54,141 bases of DNA from Chloroflexota bacterium (GTDB lineage Bacteria; Chloroflexota; Dehalococcoidia; Lucifugimonadales; UBA3495): NCBI GenBank assembly GCA_026710825.1, contig JAPOQH010000084.1:1-54141 (forward strand). Reading direction: 5' to 3'. Shown in pieces: positions 47,251-54,141 of this stretch; positions within the stretch are counted from its first letter, which is position 1, and each line of letters starts with the position of its first letter. Both the position numbers and the translations under genes were made by a program. The notes under the pieces are model-generated. The model ran no database searches, had not been told where the DNA came from, and saw only the letters and a list, made by a program, of their open reading frames with translations.

Positions 47251-47279
47251 ATTATAGCATTGTTGGCGCGAGCGGGCAA
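47251..47279 (-). promoter_or_regulatory. sigma70-type promoter of the nusA operon
   Basis: TTGCCC (47279-47274), 17 bases, perfect TATAAT (47256-47251); expected transcript start near 47244. Confidence 0.7.
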
Positions 47280-47296
47280 GGCGATTATGGCAAACG

Positions 47297-47320
47297 AGAG
47301 CCCGCCGAATGTGGCGGGCT
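47297..47320 (-). terminator. terminator-like hairpin after cysM
   Basis: GAGCCCGCC-ACATTC-GGCGGGCTC is a perfect 9-bp stem 28 bases after the cysM-like stop. The tail TCGTTTGCC has only a short T-run, so efficiency is uncertain. Confidence 0.6.
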
Positions 47321-47348
47321 CGATCAAAAGGCAGGACCAGTCGAGCAA

Positions 47349-48299
47349 TTACCACCAGATCTTGCCCTGCGCCTCCTTGGCCAGCGTTTCATAATCTCGG
47401 GTCCACAGCTGGCTGCTGAGGTATTTCCATCCGCCATCGGCCAGCAGACAGACCACGTTGCCGCTCTCCATGCGCTCGGCGTACTTCAGCGCTCCGGCAA
47501 CGACCGATCCTGAGGAGATGCCCGCGAAAATCCCCTCTTTGTCCATCAGGTCTTTCGTCATGTAGAAAGAGTCGAAACTGTTCACCAACAGACGGTTGTC
47601 CAGCATGTTGATATCGAGGATGGGCGGGATGAACCCGTCCTCAAGCCGGCGCAGACCGGAAATAAAATCGTCAGGCTCGGGCGCCACCGCAATGATCTTG
47701 ATGTCGCTGCGGTGCTCCTTGAGTCGGCGCGCGTTTCCCATCAGCGTGCCGCCCGTTCCCAGGCCTGCGACGAACACGTCAACGTCGGGAAGCGCTTCAA
47801 CGATCTCCTGACCCGTGCCCTCGTAGTGGGCTTCCGGGTTTCCTTCGTTACCATACTGGTACAGCATCAGGTAATCGTGGGGGTTTTTCTCGACGATTTC
47901 CTGCGCGACCACAACGCTTCCGTTGGTTCCAAGGGACCCATCGGAGTAAATGATCTTGGCGCCGTAAGCCTCCAGCAACTGGGTGCGTTCCACGGAGACG
48001 TTCTCGGGCATCACGACCGAGACCCTGTAGCCTTTCAGCCTGCCGATCATGGCCAGGGATATGCCGGTGTTGCCGGACGTCGGTTCGAGGATGGTCCGGT
48101 TCGCTGAAATTTCTCCGTCCGCTTCCGCCCGTTCAATCATTCTCAGGGCGATGCGGTCCTTCACACTGCCGGTGGGGTTTTGTCCCTCCAGCTTGGCAAA
48201 AATCCGCACATTGGGGTTTGGGGTCAGGTTTTCCAGTTCCACCAATGGGGTGTTACCTATGGTGGAAAGCAGACCTTTATGGGTAGCCTTGGTGAGCAT
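47349..48299 (-). CDS. cysM: cysteine synthase of the CysM (sulfur-carrier-dependent) type
   Basis: PLP enzyme with Lys in NPTGSVKDRIALRMIE and the loop EPTSGNTGISLAMIGRLKGY. It shares with Mycobacterium CysM the segments MPENVSVERTQLLEAYGAKI, MLYQYGNEGNPEAHYEGTG, VAGLGTGGTLMGNARRL and GWKYLSS, plus a C-terminus ending in an aromatic (KIWW). Mycobacterium CysM uses O-phosphoserine and the thiocarboxylated carrier CysO. The same chemistry here is inferred from similarity remembered by eye and from the adjacent MoeB-like gene. The product is 316 residues. Plain CysK is the alternative. Confidence 0.8.
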   Translation of the reverse strand: MLTKATHKGLLSTIGNTPLVELENLTPNPNVRIFAKLEGQNPTGSVKDRIALRMIERAEADGEISANRTILEPTSGNTGISLAMIGRLKGYRVSVVMPENVSVERTQLLEAYGAKIIYSDGSLGTNGSVVVAQEIVEKNPHDYLMLYQYGNEGNPEAHYEGTGQEIVEALPDVDVFVAGLGTGGTLMGNARRLKEHRSDIKIIAVAPEPDDFISGLRRLEDGFIPPILDINMLDNRLLVNSFDSFYMTKDLMDKEGIFAGISSGSVVAGALKYAERMESGNVVCLLADGGWKYLSSQLWTRDYETLAKEAQGKIWW

Positions 48300-48361
48300 T
48301 AGCGGCGTCTCAACGTTGGAGGTCAGCGGATCGAATTGACCTTCGGCAACCTACCAAGGTT

Positions 48362-49210
48362 CTACACGGCGCCGGCGGCGATGGCCACCGGTTCATGTGC
48401 TTCGGCAACTCCGCAGAAAACTTCGTAATCGATCAGTTCCTTCACGGTCGGGGTGTCCCCGCATAGCGGGCAATCGGGGTTGCGGCGCAGGCGAACTTCC
48501 CGGAACTGCATGCTGAGCGCGTCAATGACCAGCAGTCGGGACGACAGGCTCTCTCCGATACCCAGGATGTGTTTCAGCGCTTCGGTGGCCTGGATGGACC
48601 CGACGAGCCCAGTGAGAGCACCCAGCACTCCGGCCTCTGCGCAGTTGGGAACCATGCCTGGAGGCGGGGGAGCCGGGAAAAGGCAGCGGTAGCATCCCTG
48701 CCCCGGCAGGAACACGGTGGCCTGGCCGTCGAAAATCAGGATGCTCCCGTCGATCAGGGGCTTGTTCAAGAGATAGCAAGCGTCGTTGACCAGGTAGCGG
48801 GTGGCAAAGTTATCCGCCCCGTTGATCACGATGTCGTACTGGCCGATGATGTCAAACGCGTTTTCGGACGTGAGCCACGTCTCGTGGAGAACCACGTCCA
48901 CTTCCGGATTGTAGGACTGGATGTTGTCCTTGGCGGACTGGACCTTCGGCCGTCCTACGTCCGGGGTGTGGTGGAGAATCTGACGCTGCAGGTTGGACAA
49001 TTCCACCACGTCGAAATCGACGATCCCCAGCTTGCCGACTCCGGCCAGCGACAAGTACACCGCTGACGGAGATCCCAAGCCGCCGGCGCCGATGATCAGC
49101 GCGCTGGACTCCATCATTTTGCGTTGTCCCGCGCTGCCCACATCCTGCATGATGATGTGGCGGCTGTAACGTTTGACCTGGTCGGGGGTCAACCGCAGTG
49201 GTTGCACCAT
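48362..49210 (-). CDS. MoeB/ThiF-type sulfur-carrier activating enzyme
   Basis: E1-like enzyme that adenylates the C-terminal Gly-Gly of ubiquitin-like sulfur carriers. The ATP site is GAGGLGSPSAVYLSLAGVG, followed by DFDVVELSNLQRQILH. The zinc Cys pairs are CYRC and CPLC, and the candidate catalytic Cys lies in VPNCAEAGVLG. No rhodanese domain follows, unlike MoeZ. The start at 49210 (MVQPLRLTPDQ) has GGAGGA upstream and gives 282 residues. It lies just before cysM in a shared transcript. Confidence 0.88.
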   Translation of the reverse strand: MVQPLRLTPDQVKRYSRHIIMQDVGSAGQRKMMESSALIIGAGGLGSPSAVYLSLAGVGKLGIVDFDVVELSNLQRQILHHTPDVGRPKVQSAKDNIQSYNPEVDVVLHETWLTSENAFDIIGQYDIVINGADNFATRYLVNDACYLLNKPLIDGSILIFDGQATVFLPGQGCYRCLFPAPPPPGMVPNCAEAGVLGALTGLVGSIQATEALKHILGIGESLSSRLLVIDALSMQFREVRLRRNPDCPLCGDTPTVKELIDYEVFCGVAEAHEPVAIAAGAV

Positions 49211-49283
49211 TTGGGATTCCTCCGTGTCGGCTAAATCTGGTTTCGGGTAATGTGACAAGCAATCCAAGCGATGATCGCGTGGC

Positions 49284-49327
49284 ATAAGAAAGCCCGCGTC
49301 CCGATCCGCGGATAGGGTTTTGCGGGC
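49284..49327 (-). terminator. leader terminator of the moeB-cysM transcript
   Basis: GCCCGC (49327-49322) pairs with GCGGGC (49297-49292) around an inner structured loop, followed by TTTCTTAT (49291-49284). CCCTAT inside the hairpin (49317-49312) is exactly complementary to ATAGGG (49364-49359) at the end of the upstream leader peptide, giving a possible antiterminator. Confidence 0.7.
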
Positions 49328-49360
49328 ACAGGCTCGGCGCTATTGCAGTCGGCCCATCCC

Positions 49361-49411
49361 CTATGTGTTGGGACAGGCGCAGGTGGAGACTAAAAATCGC
49401 GTACGCAGCAT
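49361..49411 (-). CDS. cysteine leader peptide, 16 codons
   Basis: The frame reads MLRTRFLVSTCACPNT and then TAG. Two Cys codons (TGC and TGT, flanking Ala) sit near the end, just before a sequence able to compete with the downstream terminator. The ATG lies eight bases after the -10 element, so the mRNA would begin at or within about three bases of it (leaderless). Ribosome stalling at the Cys codons when cysteine is scarce would favour readthrough into moeB-cysM. Expression is inferred, not shown. Confidence 0.7.
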   Translation of the reverse strand: MLRTRFLVSTCACPNT

Positions 49412-49419
49412 GTGCGATG

Positions 49420-49449
49420 AGTCTATCGCCGGGCCGGATTTTTTGTCAA
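49420..49449 (-). promoter_or_regulatory. sigma70-type promoter of the moeB-cysM transcript
   Basis: TTGACA (49449-49444), 18 bases, TAGACT (49425-49420). The expected transcript start, 49414-49411, coincides with the leader-peptide ATG. Confidence 0.7.
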
Positions 49450-49482
49450 GGTACATGGGGTCGGCCGGCGGGCACAAGTCAA

Positions 49483-49962
49483 CTAGACTGACGCCGGAAT
49501 CGGACCGTCCACCGGCACCCATTGATCGATCGGGGGGTCGGCGGTATCTGTCAGGGCGCTCTGGCGTTCGGACAGGTGAGCCAACGTAGTCCCTTCCAAC
49601 ACCTGTTGGATGGACTCTTCCACCGTCTGCCAGATCTCTTTTTGCGCGCACGAGCCAGCAAACATGCAGTCCGTGGGCAGCGTCAGACAGTCCAAAGGAG
49701 ACGCATTCCCGTCGAGCTCCTGCATGATCTCGTGCAAATTGATGTGTTGGGGAGACCTGGCCAGCGAGTGCCCACCCTGTGGACCACGCCGACTGTGGAC
49801 GAACCCGCTTTTGTTGAGCGCGGACATCAATCGCTCGAGATAGGATTCGGGGATGCCCTGTCGGTACGAGATCACGGAGGTCTGCACCGGCCCATCCCCA
49901 TAGCGCATGGCGAGCTCCACCAGCGCACGGACACCGTAATCAACTCTCATCGGGATGCGCAA
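49483..49962 (-). CDS. Rrf2 family Fe-S transcriptional regulator
   Basis: Rrf2 proteins (IscR, CymR, NsrR) sense Fe-S status, cysteine or NO. The winged-helix core is RVDYGVRALVELAMRYG, then IPESYLERLMSALNKSGFV and SRRGPQGGHSLAR. Three Cys in DCLTLPTDCMFAGSCAQ (spacing 6 and 5) match IscR-type [2Fe-2S] ligands. The start is TTG 49962 with GGAGG seven bases upstream; ATG 49950 is the alternative. The product is 159 residues with a Pro-rich tail. Located upstream of moeB-cysM, which it may control. Confidence 0.9.
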   Translation of the reverse strand: MRIPMRVDYGVRALVELAMRYGDGPVQTSVISYRQGIPESYLERLMSALNKSGFVHSRRGPQGGHSLARSPQHINLHEIMQELDGNASPLDCLTLPTDCMFAGSCAQKEIWQTVEESIQQVLEGTTLAHLSERQSALTDTADPPIDQWVPVDGPIPASV

Positions 49963-49985
49963 ACCTACACCTCCGTTGGGGAAGG

Positions 49986-50014
49986 ATTATACCCATTGGC
50001 GCGAAGAATGCCAA
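49986..50014 (-). promoter_or_regulatory. sigma70-type promoter of the Rrf2 gene
   Basis: TTGGCA (50014-50009), 17 bases, TATAAT (49991-49986), with the start expected about 17 bases before the TTG codon. Confidence 0.75.
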
Positions 50015-50016
50015 CC

Positions 50017-50081
50017 GGTGCGAAAATCACACTTGAGCTTCCATCCAACGACGGTTTTCGCACCACGACGCTTTTCGCAGA
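50017..50081. promoter_or_regulatory. repeated TTTTCGCA boxes upstream of the Rrf2 promoter
   Basis: GGTGCGAAAA (50017-50026) and TTTTCGCACC (50055-50064) form a 10-base inverted repeat separated by 28 bases, just upstream of the -35. A third copy, ACGCTTTTCGCA (50068-50079), repeats ACGGTTTTCGCA (50051-50062) at a 17-base period. Candidate binding sites for the Rrf2 protein or another regulator. Confidence 0.4.
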
Positions 50082-50162
50082 TTAGACTCCCATGGCGCGG
50101 CGTGCGCGACCAACAGACGGGGTGGACGCATGTGCCCATAAGCAGATTCAGTTCGCCCTGCA

Positions 50163-50597
50163 TTACGCCCCATCCGCTCTGGGATTCCCCCGGCGGTCGT
50201 ACACCGTGATGTAGGTGCCCAGCCCGGTGGCGATGAGCCTGTCGTCGGGCCCGGTGATTTCCATGTCGCCCACGATGATACGGCCGCCTCGGCTCTTGAT
50301 GGTGCTGCGGGCTGTGAGTTCGCCTTCCCTGGCAGGGGCGATGAAATTCAGCTTCAACTCGATGGTGACGGCATGCTCTCCCTCTTTGAACAGCGACCGG
50401 CAGGCACGGAAAAACGCATAGTCGGCCAGCGCCACCAGGATTCCGCCCTGTACCGCGCCGGCTCCCTGCCGGTGGCGATCCTCAACCGTCATGTAGGCGG
50501 TGCCGACGCCGTCCGCAGATTCCCCGGGCCTGATTCCCAGCATTTCGGCGAACGGTCCGTCCTGTTCGGTTGGCGGCGTTGATCCCTGTTGAGTCAT
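50163..50597 (-). CDS. PaaI-family hotdog thioesterase
   Basis: A 144-residue hotdog-fold acyl-CoA thioesterase. The family pattern is GAVQGGILVALADYAFFRA near residues 48-66 and ELKLNFIAPAREGELTA near 82, followed by GGRIIVGDMEITGPDDRLIATG. PaaI-type enzymes hydrolyse phenylacetyl-CoA or similar thioesters; the substrate here is unknown. GAGAGGGA lies before the ATG. It is transcribed toward rrf2 but separated by 200 bases and a strong promoter. Confidence 0.88.
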   Translation of the reverse strand: MTQQGSTPPTEQDGPFAEMLGIRPGESADGVGTAYMTVEDRHRQGAGAVQGGILVALADYAFFRACRSLFKEGEHAVTIELKLNFIAPAREGELTARSTIKSRGGRIIVGDMEITGPDDRLIATGLGTYITVYDRRGNPRADGA

Positions 50598-50740
50598 ATG
50601 TCCCTCTCAGCCCAAGGTGGGCGCGCTGTTTACGCGGGAATTATAATCTGAAACCTCAATGCGGGGCCGGATCGCGCCCGCTATACTGATTTCTCCCATG
50701 TTGCAGATGCAAACGCCAATCTCTGCCGGTCGGTTCCGCC

Positions 50741-51121
50741 ATGCTTAAGGGCATCGTCACAACGCTTGCCGTCATGTTGGTGTGCACGATCATTCCCATA
50801 GCCCAGGTATTGCTGGCCCCGTTTGGGCCATTCCTGGGAGCATATTTCGGGATCCGCTCAATCAACATCGGAGACCGCAGCCCGTTATTGGCCGCGGCGT
50901 TGTTCGGCTCCGCCGTTGGCGCGGCTTCAGCGGTTATCCTGGTGCTGATTGCCATCATCATTACATTGGCCGCCCCAATTCCCGGGCGCCTCATTATCCT
51001 CACCTGGATCGCGGTAGCGGTTTTCTCGGCATACGTGGCCGGCATGAGCACGCTGGGTGGCCTGTACCGCCTGATGAAATCACAGACTGCGGCGCGCACT
51101 GCCGTATCTGAGCCGGGTTGA
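50741..51121 (+). CDS. small membrane protein of unknown function
   Basis: A 126-residue hydrophobic protein with three or four membrane segments (GIVTTLAVMLVCTIIPIAQV, LLAAALFGSAVGAASAVILV, LIILTWIAVAVFSAYVAGMS). A Gly-rich segment (APFGPFLGAYFGIRS) lies between the first two. I do not recognise a family. It lies three bases before larB and probably opens a four-gene operon. Confidence 0.7.
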   Translation: MLKGIVTTLAVMLVCTIIPIAQVLLAPFGPFLGAYFGIRSINIGDRSPLLAAALFGSAVGAASAVILVLIAIIITLAAPIPGRLIILTWIAVAVFSAYVAGMSTLGGLYRLMKSQTAARTAVSEPG

Positions 51122-51124
51122 TCC

Positions 51125-51916
51125 ATGGACCAGGCCTCGCTCATGGCCCTCCTGGCCGGGGTCCGCGACGGAACGATTCCGGTAGCTGACGCGGCCGAAT
51201 CCCTGCGCGATCTGCCGTACCAGGATCTCGGTTACGCCCGCCTGGACCATCACCGCCCACTGCGCACAGGGTGGCCGGAGGTTGTGCTGGGCGAAGGGAA
51301 AACCCCCGAGCAGGTCGCTGGCATCGTCCCGGAGTTGGCTGGCCGGGGACATCCGGTCCTGGTAACCCGGGCTTCACCGGAGTCCTATCGACTGGTGCGC
51401 GCCGTGGTGCCATCGGCGGAATACAACCAACTGGCGCGCTGCATCGTGGTGCCCACCGAGCGACCCGTCGACGCGCGATATGGCGGACTGCTGATCGTGA
51501 CAGCAGGCACTGCCGATTTGGCGGTTGCGGAAGAGGCAGCCGTAACGGCGGAGTTGATGGGCTGTTGCCCGGAGCGACTCAACGACGTGGGGGTGGCGGG
51601 CCTGCACCGGCTGCTGGACCGGCTGGAACAATTGCAAAATGCGCGGGTGATCGTGGTAGTGGCTGGAATGGAGGCCGCCCTCGGCAGCGTGGTGTCGGGC
51701 CTGGTTTCCGCACCCGTAATCGCGGTGCCCACCAGCGTCGGGTATGGGGCCAGCTTCGACGGACTCGCGGCCCTGCTTGGGATGTTGAATGCGTGCGCTC
51801 CAGGGGTCGGCGTGGTGAACATCGACAACGGATTCGGAGCCGGATACCTGGCGGCACAAATCTGCGCGATGGGCAATCCCGGCGGCTCACGATCCGACAA
51901 CGCGGGGGCGGATTGA
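51125..51916 (+). CDS. larB: nickel-pincer cofactor biosynthesis protein LarB
   Basis: LarB carboxylates and hydrolyses nicotinic acid adenine dinucleotide, the first step to the nickel-pincer nucleotide of lactate racemase-type enzymes. The PurE-like domain shows TAGTADLAVAEEAAVTAELM, VVAGMEAALGSVVSGL and VPTSVGYGASFDGLAALLGM, with a Cys in NACAPGVGVVNIDNG. At 263 residues it matches the family. No larC, larE or larA lies in the window. The stop overlaps the next start (ATTGA). Confidence 0.92.
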   Translation: MDQASLMALLAGVRDGTIPVADAAESLRDLPYQDLGYARLDHHRPLRTGWPEVVLGEGKTPEQVAGIVPELAGRGHPVLVTRASPESYRLVRAVVPSAEYNQLARCIVVPTERPVDARYGGLLIVTAGTADLAVAEEAAVTAELMGCCPERLNDVGVAGLHRLLDRLEQLQNARVIVVVAGMEAALGSVVSGLVSAPVIAVPTSVGYGASFDGLAALLGMLNACAPGVGVVNIDNGFGAGYLAAQICAMGNPGGSRSDNAGAD

Positions 51917-52953
51917 GCGGACGCAACTGGCTGATCCTGCTGCTGCTGACCGTTGCCGCGTTCGCCGGGCTCCTGTTTTACGGCGATCTGCGGGAAGTTC
52001 GCGGCCTCGTGGAGGATTCTCCCTCCCTCTATCCCGCGTTTGCGGCGGCTTTAGGGCTTGCGGTGATCAACTATGCGCTGCGCTACGTTCGTTGGTTGAT
52101 GTACCTGCGGGCGCTGGGCATCCGGGCACCCTTGACCGTGACCTTGTGGGTGTTCGTCGGCGGTCTGGCGCTGTCGATCACCCCCGGAAAAGCCGGGGAA
52201 CTGTTGAAGAGCGTGTGGTTGAGCCGGCGCGCCGGCGTTCCGGTGGCAACGTCGGCGCCCGCCGTGGTCATGGAGCGGTTGACCGACTTGGTGTCAGTTT
52301 GCCTGCTGGGGTTGACGGGAGCGCTGCTGCTGCCGACCACGATTGCTTTGGTGGTCGTGGGGATCCTCGCCGCAGTGATAGTCGTCGGAGCACTTGCGGC
52401 CTCGCGGTTCGGCAGCGCAGCGCTGAGACTGCCCGTGCTCAGGCGATGGCAGGAACCGCTGGCGGAGTCCCGGGACGGCCTTCGCCGCCTCATGACTCCG
52501 CGGATGCTGGCCGCCGCGGTGATCCTGGGGGGCCTGGCGTGGGCTGCGGAAGGCCTGGCGCTGTGGATCATCATCGCCGGTATGGGAGAGGACCTGTCAA
52601 CGCTGATCGCGATTCCGATTTCGGCGGTAGCGGCCCTGGTGGGGGCGGTCACCGCACTGCCCGGCGGTTTGATCGGATTCGAAGGCAGCATGGTCGCCCT
52701 GCTGCGACAGTCGGGGCTGGAGGCTCCGGAAGCGGCATTGGCCACATTGCTGACGCGCCTGGCGACCCTCTGGTTCGCGGTGCTGATCGGACTGCTGGCG
52801 TGGCTGTGGCTCAGCCGCACCGAATCAGCCCGGCTCTCGACGGAATGGGCACCGGCAGTTGGGGCGCCGGTAGCAGAGGCGCCGATTGAAGGGCTGCCTG
52901 TCGACGGACCGGAGGCTGGAGCGCCGGCGGAAATATACGCCGAACGTCAATGA
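51913..52953 (+). CDS. YbhN/UPF0104-type flippase-like integral membrane protein
   Basis: Member of the lysylphosphatidylglycerol synthase transmembrane-region superfamily. The 346 residues have about eight hydrophobic segments and the family motifs YVRWLMYLRALG, SITPGKAGELLKSVWL, VVMERLTDL and the C-terminal ALPGGLIGFEGSMVALL. It starts at TTG 51913 within the larB stop; longer in-frame readings overlap larB fully. The cytoplasmic tail is Pro/Ala-rich. Lipid or prenyl-linked substrate translocation is a guess. Confidence 0.82.
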   Translation: MSGRNWLILLLLTVAAFAGLLFYGDLREVRGLVEDSPSLYPAFAAALGLAVINYALRYVRWLMYLRALGIRAPLTVTLWVFVGGLALSITPGKAGELLKSVWLSRRAGVPVATSAPAVVMERLTDLVSVCLLGLTGALLLPTTIALVVVGILAAVIVVGALAASRFGSAALRLPVLRRWQEPLAESRDGLRRLMTPRMLAAAVILGGLAWAAEGLALWIIIAGMGEDLSTLIAIPISAVAALVGAVTALPGGLIGFEGSMVALLRQSGLEAPEAALATLLTRLATLWFAVLIGLLAWLWLSRTESARLSTEWAPAVGAPVAEAPIEGLPVDGPEAGAPAEIYAERQ

Positions 52954-53858
52954 ACGTCATCGCCGGACTGATCAGGACCGCACGACCTCGGCAGTGGGTC
53001 AAAAACGTGCTGGTATTTCTGCCGCTGATGTTCGCAGTGGACCTGGTCTGGTCGGCCGGGGACCTGGGGACGCTGCTGCCCTATGCTCCGCGGTTGGGGA
53101 TACTGTTCGGGGGATTCTGCGCGCTGTCATCGGCGGTGTACATCCTCAACGACTGCGCTGACCGCCACGCCGACCGTCAGCATCCCACCAAGCGCCCCCG
53201 CCCCATCGCATCCGGCGACGTGTCCCTGCCGCTGGCCCTGGCGGCCTGCGCCGCGCTTGCGCTGGCCGGCATGGTGGGTCTCTTCGCGGTATCCGATGCC
53301 CCGTACCGGGTGTTGGCGATCATTGGTGTTGTGTATCTGCTTTTGAACGTTGGTTACTCACTCAGGTTGAAATCAGTGGCGTTGGTGGACGTGATGATCG
53401 TGGCTGCGGGCTACGTGCTGCGGGCGGTGGCCGGGGCGGTGGCAGTTGGAGCGACACCGTCGCCGTGGCTCTATGCGGTGACGGCCGCCGGCGCGTTGTT
53501 CATAGTAATCGGGCGGCGATACGCGGAAGCGCGCCTGGCCGGGCCAGACCCGGACGCGCAACGGGCGACCCTGCAGCAATACGGGCCGCCGGTGGGAGGA
53601 CAGTTGCTGGTGCTGTCAGCAACGGCGGCGCTGGTGAGTTACACCCTGTACGCCGTGGAGGCTGACAATCTGCCCGACAACAACACGATGCTGCTGACCG
53701 TGCCGCTGGTGATCTTCGGCCTGTTTCGATATCTGTACCTGCTCAACAACAGCCGGGACGCCGAATCGCCGGAGATGCTGATGCTGCGGGACGTTCCGCT
53801 GGTGACGGCGATATTTGCATGGGTAGTCGTCGCCGGCGCGGTGCTGGTTCTGAACTGA
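52950..53858 (+). CDS. UbiA-family prenyltransferase, probable decaprenyl-phosphate phosphoribosyltransferase
   Basis: The 302 residues contain RTARPRQWVKNVLVFLPLMF at the start and the first Asp motif NDCADRHADRQHPTKRPRP, both typical of decaprenylphosphoryl-5-phosphoribose synthase of actinobacteria and related proteins. About eight to nine membrane segments are visible. Such enzymes link phosphoribose from PRPP to a polyprenyl phosphate for arabinose-containing glycans. The start overlaps the upstream stop by four bases. The exact substrate is inferred. Confidence 0.82.
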   Translation: MNVIAGLIRTARPRQWVKNVLVFLPLMFAVDLVWSAGDLGTLLPYAPRLGILFGGFCALSSAVYILNDCADRHADRQHPTKRPRPIASGDVSLPLALAACAALALAGMVGLFAVSDAPYRVLAIIGVVYLLLNVGYSLRLKSVALVDVMIVAAGYVLRAVAGAVAVGATPSPWLYAVTAAGALFIVIGRRYAEARLAGPDPDAQRATLQQYGPPVGGQLLVLSATAALVSYTLYAVEADNLPDNNTMLLTVPLVIFGLFRYLYLLNNSRDAESPEMLMLRDVPLVTAIFAWVVVAGAVLVLN

Positions 53859-54141
53859 GGCAGCGCCCGGGGCACGTCGATGCAGTCGTGCGGGGCCGCG
53901 CCCACTGGCACGCGCGGCGGGGGTGCCGAGGGTTCTGGTCTGACAAATGAGGGGCGAATGATTATTAGCCCGTACGGTTGATCGGTGGTTTGGTGTTTGG
54001 GTTGGCGGTTTCTCCTTTGGGGTTTTGGTTTGATGGGCTCGCTGTGAGCGGGAGTTGGCGGGAGGCAGGATTCCCTTGGCATCGTTGTCAGCGTACGGCC
54101 GGGGGTACGCATATTCTTATGCTCGGTATTCTCCGTGGCCC
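53859..54141. other. right-edge region without a gene
   Basis: No convincing coding frame. It contains a degraded GGGGCGAA-type palindrome at 53951-53972, a T/G-rich stretch, and GCGTAC/GTACGC arms (54091-54096 and 54105-54110) followed by ATATTCTTAT, which could be a terminator. Confidence 0.5.
53951..53972. repeat. degraded GGGGCGAAT palindrome
   Basis: GGGGCGAAT-GATT-ATTAGCCCG retains most of the symmetry of the palindromes at 27134-27156 and 22200-22221, with mismatches in the right arm. Confidence 0.4.

Noticed and set aside
49213..49412. T-box riboswitch before moeB-cysM
   Set aside because: The conserved T-box segment (AGGGTGGNACCGCG) and a specifier loop are absent; the leader-peptide model fits better.
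51271..51912. Long N-terminal extension of the flippase-like protein
   Set aside because: This part is the +1 shadow of larB (Gly/Arg-rich, no family match); the real start is TTG at the larB stop.

Overview
The window reads as a chromosomal segment of a moderately GC-rich bacterium, most likely a Chloroflexota member (Dehalococcoidia/SAR202-like). The support is an S12 protein with an insertion of about 15 residues after residue 24, a zinc-free long-form S14, Ala/Glu-rich tails on S5 and NusA, and SCP2-type thiolase and CysM-type cysteine synthase genes. This lineage call is inference and was not tested by any search. Densely packed, often overlapping genes fill the window. I saw no rRNA, tRNA, CRISPR array or insertion sequence.

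Left half (543-22171, all +): one continuous ribosomal super-cluster that joins the str operon (rpsL, rpsG, fusA; tuf is missing), the S10 operon (rpsJ to rpsQ), the spc operon (rplN to rplO, secY, adk, map, infA, rpmJ), the alpha operon (rpsM, rpsK, rpsD, rpoA, rplQ) and truA-rplM-rpsI. A sigma70-type promoter lies before rpsL and a terminator follows rpsI. Several perfect stem-loops sit between cistrons at points where ribosomal-protein autoregulation is known in other bacteria.

Middle (22227-32486, -): a CcdA-like membrane protein, a phosphohexomutase flanked by two RDD membrane proteins, then a methionine/SAM-recycling operon. In transcription order that operon is SAM-I riboswitch plus terminator, mtnA, an arylsulfotransferase-like beta-propeller, mtnP (MTA phosphorylase), a rhodanese, ahcY and metK. 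MetK makes SAM, AhcY removes SAH, and MtnP/MtnA recycle MTA.

32538-41165: GNAT acetyltransferase and YchF (overlapping), an SCP2-type thiolase, an EVE-domain protein, queG with a dUTPase-like gene, a solitary groEL, then divergent rpsT and lexA with its own promoter and candidate operator.

41236-47279 (-): the transcription/translation operon nusA-ylxR-infB-rbfA-truB followed by a small NrtS-like membrane protein. There is a hairpin with a T-rich tail in the nusA leader, and rimP is absent from its usual place.

47349-50014 (-): an Fe-S type Rrf2 regulator, a MoeB/ThiF activating enzyme and a CysM-like cysteine synthase. The moeB-cysM leader carries the most striking signal in the window: a promoter placed so that the mRNA would begin at or next to the start codon of a 16-codon ORF ending in Cys-Ala-Cys, followed by a terminator and a competing antiterminator segment. 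This has the architecture of a leaderless cysteine attenuator. The right end (50741-53858, +) holds a small membrane protein, larB, a YbhN-type flippase-like protein and a UbiA-family decaprenyl-phosphate phosphoribosyltransferase-like gene.
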